In this document: positions 59,614 to 64,000 of the stretch, in pieces | Numbering within the stretch: position 1 is the first letter of the stretch | How the letters are laid out: every line of letters starts with the position of its first letter | Source: Gelatoporia subvermispora B | Lineage: Eukaryota; Basidiomycota; Agaricomycetes; Polyporales; Gelatoporiaceae | DNA length: 64,000 nt | Direction: 5' to 3' | Assembly (NCBI GenBank): GCA_000320605.2 | Contig: KB445792.1 | Coordinates: 935,581-999,580, forward strand | Notes under the pieces: generated by a model | Seen by the model: the letters and a program-made list of their open reading frames with translations, nothing else | The model's database searches: none | What the model was told of the DNA's origin: nothing | Program-made: the position numbers and the translations under genes

Positions 59614-61022
59614 TCACACCGAACGGTTCACAGAATTGAGTGGAGAGACTACGTCGCAGCGAGCGATACAGTCCAGGAGCAGCTCGAAGAAGCGTTTGAC
59701 CTACGTACGTATATCATGCGTTGCAATTCATGAGGACGATATTTCCTACCGGAGGTTAGGAATCACTCACATCAACCTTCTCCGCGACCAGGCAATTCTT
59801 GCCTGATTCGCCCCATGTATCGTCGCATGTGCGATAGCCCCATACGTCAACGACTGTCTCACCGCTCGTGTGCGCACCGCCGAGTTCGACATCAACCCGA
59901 TATCTTTTGCAAGAGAACATTTCGGGATGTAGTGCATACACGATGGTGAGGGCATCGTGCAGGGGGGGACCACCGGTAAAACCAAAAATCATGTTATAGG
60001 AGTCCGCAAAGTAGTCGATGAGGGTAGACAGCATGTGCCTCAGATTGGATGAAGCTTGCGGACGCTTTCCATCGACGATTGTGCCGCCCGGGCGTAGTAG
60101 TTGGCAAGAAATCTCTTTCGTTACGATTGCCGTGTGGGTCACATTGAGTGGAATCATGGTCTTCTGGACTGGTGCGTCTAGCACAATCTGCGCTGCTTCG
60201 GCTTCCGCGGCCATTAGTTTTCGCCTGCGAATAAGCTGTACAGACGGCGCTTACGGTCACAGAGTATATTGAATTCTGGCAGGACAGTCATCGTTGAATG
60301 ACAGTGAGTGACCACAATCGCACTCACCAGCCGTTGCAGCGCGATTGCCGATACCTACACCCCCACCCATGAATACGACCTGTTCTATTAGCAGTGCAGT
60401 CAATCAGCAAACATCCAGTCAACCCTGACAAAAATCTCACCAATGCCGGCCAACAGATCGGGATATACGCTCACGAATAGAGCTAAGTTCGTCATGGGGC
60501 CCGAGGAGATGAGTGTAATCTGCGGGCCCATGCCGTCGTTCCATATTTTTCTAACTGCACTGGCGATGCCTTCGATCGCCTTAAGTGGACGTCCTTGCCG
60601 ATCTAGGGCGAGGCGTGCCAGTACCTCAGGATGATTCGCAGAAGGTAATCCTTCTACACCACCTAGGCCATCGACGCCATGGATCTCCGGGTCGTGTCGT
60701 GCATGCCTGATCAGAGGTTTAACTGCTCCGGGGTAGACTAGGACCCCTGGAGGAGCTGCAAATGCATGGAGACATCTCGCTGCATTGTTCACGGTGTTGT
60801 CAGCACTGGCATTGCCGTGTACCTGTTCAGAACGTTTAGGATCTGTCTTGTAAGTTTGTGGCCATACCCACCGTTGAGACACCTAACAACTGTAGATCGT
60901 TGCAATGGACTGCTAACAAGATCGCAGTCGCGTCATCGTGGCCCTGGGTTCTTAGTGTGAGTCAAATGAGAGCTGCCGTGTAGGCGACTCACAGGATCAC
61001 AATCCAGCCAACAGTTCTTCAT
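59614..61022 (-). CDS. Inosine-uridine-type nucleoside hydrolase
   Basis: Hydrolyses the N-glycosidic bond of ribonucleosides (purine or pyrimidine salvage). The start MKNCWLDCDPGHDDATAILL contains the diagnostic Ca-binding DxDPGxDD motif, split by an intron after DCDP. Next are LLGVSTVHGNASADNTVNNA, VDGLGGVEGLPSANH, ITLISSGPMTNLALFVSVYP, the active-site region QVVFMGGGVGIGNRAATAEF and NILCDPEAAQIVLDAPVQKT. The later part includes MIPLNVTHTAIVTKEI, GGPPLHDALTIVYALHPEMF and the last exon VKRFFELLLDCIARCDVV. Seven exons, all standard borders. It is tail-to-tail with the formin, 109 bases apart. Confidence 0.93.
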
Positions 61023-61488
61023 CTCTAATCAAGCCTCCTGGGGGAACTAATCTGGACGACCGAAGGGATGACGATGGATCGATTGCAACCGCGTGCACGG
61101 GTCTCAATATCGTGTCGAAATGGAGAATACAGCAATTACATTCAAATGGCTTTCATACATGTATGGTGTACTTGCGACTCATCAAGGTCCCGTGCACATT
61201 GCATTACAATTGTGCCGTCAGTGGGCTCATGAAAGCAGACAATTGCAGTGGCTCTTGGCTGATCCAATAAGGCAGCGCAGAACATCCTCGGATTCATACG
61301 ATTCATACTTATCGACAGCTTGAGACTGAGGGACTCGATTATAGCGCCCATAGCACGTGGGTGGCCTCTCGGGTTAACCGGTTTGGCTCTCGGCACTGAG
61401 CGGCATGTTTACCTAAGCCATTTTTGCGGTCATCTTGATGGCCGGGTGCTGCAAACCCGCTCTCCGTCCTGCAAGACTCGTGCAGAAC
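61023..61488. other. Divergent promoter region, nucleoside hydrolase / RRN3
   Basis: A 466-base gap between two divergent starts. An in-frame ATG for RRN3 also exists at 61438. No RNA gene or repeat is seen. Confidence 0.4.
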
Positions 61489-64000
61489 ATGGATCCCCAT
61501 TCTCGCTTTTCCCAGTTCAATTCTAGGCAAACCAAAGCTGGCCCTGCTTCGCTCGAGTCTCGCTACATGGATACTTCCTCAAAACTGGCTAGTCCGCTAG
61601 AAAGCTACAAGAAGCGAGGTTCACCTTTTAGCAGCACTTCTACACCATCACAGTCCACTCCTCGGCTTCTCGTCACAAATTCAAGAATCAAGCAAGGTCT
61701 GTTACCGTCGAGTTTACATCGTACAGATTTTGGATCTGATCGCTTCCCCAAGATGAACAATACAAGAAGGACATGTATCTTGCCTTTGTGAACAATGCGC
61801 TGCAGCAGAAGGCCAACGTGAGTTCCATCTGATCGAGTGCTCAACAAGTTCTCTCAACTCGAAACCAGGGCGTCAGTGATGCCTTCGACGAACTAGTAGA
61901 CCAGTTCAATCCTAGGAAGTTCAACGGCGAAGCGCCGTCGCCCATACCCCAACTCCGCCTGTGGATCATCGCTCTCTCCCACGTCGTCTCACGACTCGAA
62001 CGTCCCCACTCGGCACTCGTAGAGGCAATTTTGAATATGCCATGGACGACCATGGAAAGCACGTTTGTGAAGTCGTACACCGCCTTTGTCGGCATGCTGG
62101 TCAGTGCCCGAGCCGAGTATTTATCACTCGTACTAGATAAGGTTGCTCACGGATTTACCTATCGTGCGTTGATTGCGCTTCATTTTACAAGCATATTGAC
62201 GTACCATGTGCACAGAATCAGGTTTGCAAGCTCTGGATGCAGGGCTTCCTGAGTCATCGTCAAGACCATTGACGCACCGAGTTGTGTATGAACGCATCCA
62301 CTTTCTTCTTCGGCACCTCCTCACACTTGTACCGACGCTACCATCAACCCTCCATCCTCTTCTTGTGCGGCATTTCCCCCACAAACGGCAATCCCAGGCG
62401 GCTCAGGTTACCTATATCCGCAATCTGCTGAAAGTCACCGACTACTGTCCGGAGCTCGCAGACCGGATTCTAGCCACGATAATAGATCGTGCCATACAGA
62501 TTGATGTAGGTCCTCACCGCCCTCCGCCGCACAGACTGGTACTAAAGCAGACCGCCAGGTCGAGATTCAAGTAGAACTCGAAGAACTCGAAGAGCAGCTG
62601 GCCTCACAGGACCACAGCGAGGTTTTCGAATTGGATCCCTTTGACACATTGCTAGGTCAGGAAGCGGATGAGTCTGACTCAGATGGCTCAGAAGATGGCG
62701 GCAACTTTAGTGATTTGTCTTCGGACGCTGGCGGAGAGGCGGACGACGGCCCGATTGACGATGTGCCCTCTGACTTTCAACATGTACAAGATATGGTCAA
62801 CAAGCTGGATGCAATCCTCAAGAATATTTTCGATCATTTCAACAAAATGCACGCTTCAGTCGCGCCCACACCTCTGTTGAGTCCCTCATCGCCGCCCGAT
62901 TCATTTCTGTTGCTAGACATCGTACGACCTGCTTCACCGAATTCTCTTGAAGAAGGCAGGGCTCGTCGACGGGCGCAGTTCAATACACTTCTCTCCATCT
63001 TCGATCGCACTATCCTTCGGACTTTCAAGTCTCGATATACTCAATTCCTCGTATTCTGGTACTCTTCATTGGATCCAGAATTCAGTGATTTGTTCCAGGG
63101 TATGCTTGTTTCGAAGTCGCTATTGGAGGAAGACCAACCTGCTGTGACGAGGGCCGCTGCTGCTAGCTACATCGCGAGTTTTGTCAGCCGTGCCCAATTT
63201 GTCGACAGGGACAGCACGCGCCAAGTCGTTGCATGTCTCTGCAACTTCTTGAGGAATCGTCTTGACATCTTTGATGCTGTCATTAAGGCTGGTGCGACTC
63301 CGCCCAGTATGGCGCATCACAGCGTCTTCTACGCCGTTGCGCAAGCGGTCTTCCTGATATTCTGTTTCCGATGGCGGGACCTCCTCGAAGATCAGGAAGA
63401 GGTCGATGAATATGCGACGCATGGCACGCCTTCGAAGAAGTGGATGGGCGAATTGGATGTTATACAACGCATGATTACATCGGAGCTCAATCCGCTGAAG
63501 GTGCGTCACCAAAGATCCATACGTTTTGTCGTCTTCCTGAATCGTGTCTTCAGGTTTGTTCTGCAAATGTTGTCATGCAATTCGCAAGAGTGGCGCACGC
63601 GACCGACTTTATCTACTGCTACTCGATCATGGAAGCAAATAAGCGGTCTGACTACGCCAACCCGTCTGCGACAAGTGGTTCGCAAAGTAGTCTTCGCGCA
63701 ACTCCGATCTACATGCCTAGGTCAGGAGACTCCCTCACCGCGGAGCTCAACACCTTCTTTCCCTTCGATCCATACAAGCTACCCAAGTCCGGCTCTTATA
63801 TCCAAGGTGTTTACCGTGAATGGTCTTCGGTGGCCATCGAGGAGGATGACGAGGAAGAAGATGAAGACGACGAGAATGACGATAGCATCGAGGACGATAG
63901 TTTTGCTACGAGTCCCCCCACGAGCGAATCGCGCGGTATCTCTGTACGAGGCAAGACGACGGACGACGATGCAGATGGGCTAGGGGCATCGTTTGGTGGT
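61489..64000 (+). CDS. RRN3: RNA polymerase I initiation factor RRN3 (TIF-IA), 3' end outside window
   Basis: Binds the free RNA polymerase I and recruits it to rDNA promoters. It starts MDPHSRFSQFNSRQTKAGPA (an in-frame ATG lies further upstream at 61438). HEAT-repeat segments follow: KKDMYLAFVNNALQQKANGV, RLWIIALSHVVSRLERPHSA and THRVVYERIHFLLRHLLTLV. A conserved block is YIRNLLKVTDYCPELADRIL, followed by an acidic insert (QEADESDSDGSEDGGNFSDL). The C-terminal half includes FLVFWYSSLDPEFSDLFQGM, AAAASYIASFVSRAQFVDRD and LNTFFPFDPYKLPKSGSYI, the best-conserved RRN3 motif. A second acidic run is near 63840-63900. The window ends within the C-terminal tail, so the stop codon is not seen. Confidence 0.94.

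Overview
The window is nuclear DNA of a filamentous basidiomycete, most likely an Agaricomycete. Genes are close together on both strands and are split by many 45-65 bp GT-AG introns. Two genes belong to the DUF6593 family, which is typical of mushroom-forming fungi. The protein set is eukaryotic housekeeping (MCM6, RRN3, RPB12, VAC14, VTC1, a formin, THO7, complex I factors). There is no bacterial operon, phage, CRISPR array or intact transposon. Gene models were assembled by hand by joining reading frames at splice sites; ends and starts are more certain than every internal intron.

Layout. 0.4-6.8 kb: an MFS transporter, a small membrane protein, a Yap-type bZIP factor with a DUF3425 domain, and mitoribosomal uS14m. 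6.8-8.8 kb: a gene-poor gap. 8.8-24.2 kb: DUF6593 protein A, RPB12, a Ser-rich unknown, a GPATCH11-like G-patch protein, a two-RRM protein, a secreted GH128 glucanase, an AhpD-like protein, DUF6593 protein B, mitoribosomal uL11m and a secreted M28 aminopeptidase. 24.3-30.7 kb: two divergent, head-to-head WD40 genes that look like ancient paralogues. 31.2-36.5 kb: a C2/polyproline Inn1/Fic1-like protein, a small HIG1-like membrane protein and a Ser-rich unknown. 36.9-43.9 kb: an intron-containing tRNA-His(GUG), tRNase Z, THO7, VTC1, NDUFA8, a ubiquitin-like unknown and NDUFAF3. 44.1-64 kb: VAC14, a tyrosine phosphatase, MCM6, a large formin, a nucleoside hydrolase and RRN3 (cut by the window end).

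Functional threads. Mitochondrial biogenesis recurs (uS14m, uL11m, NDUFA8, NDUFAF3, HIG1-like). VTC1 and VAC14 both act at the vacuole. The formin and the C2 protein both suggest actin and cytokinesis functions. These are neighbourhood observations, not operons.

Most striking observation. Inside the formin FH1 region, the polyproline codons between 57406 and 57584 lie on the wrong strand. The segment is flanked by a perfect 13-bp inverted repeat (57393-57405 and 57585-57597). Reading it in reverse complement gives one uninterrupted frame from the upstream exon into FH2. As written, the frame meets a stop at 57414-57416. This is either a real (possibly switchable) micro-inversion or an assembly artefact. 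Other notable points are a GC-AG intron in the transporter, first coding exons of 3 and 4 bases in two genes, and a telomere-like box upstream of uL11m.
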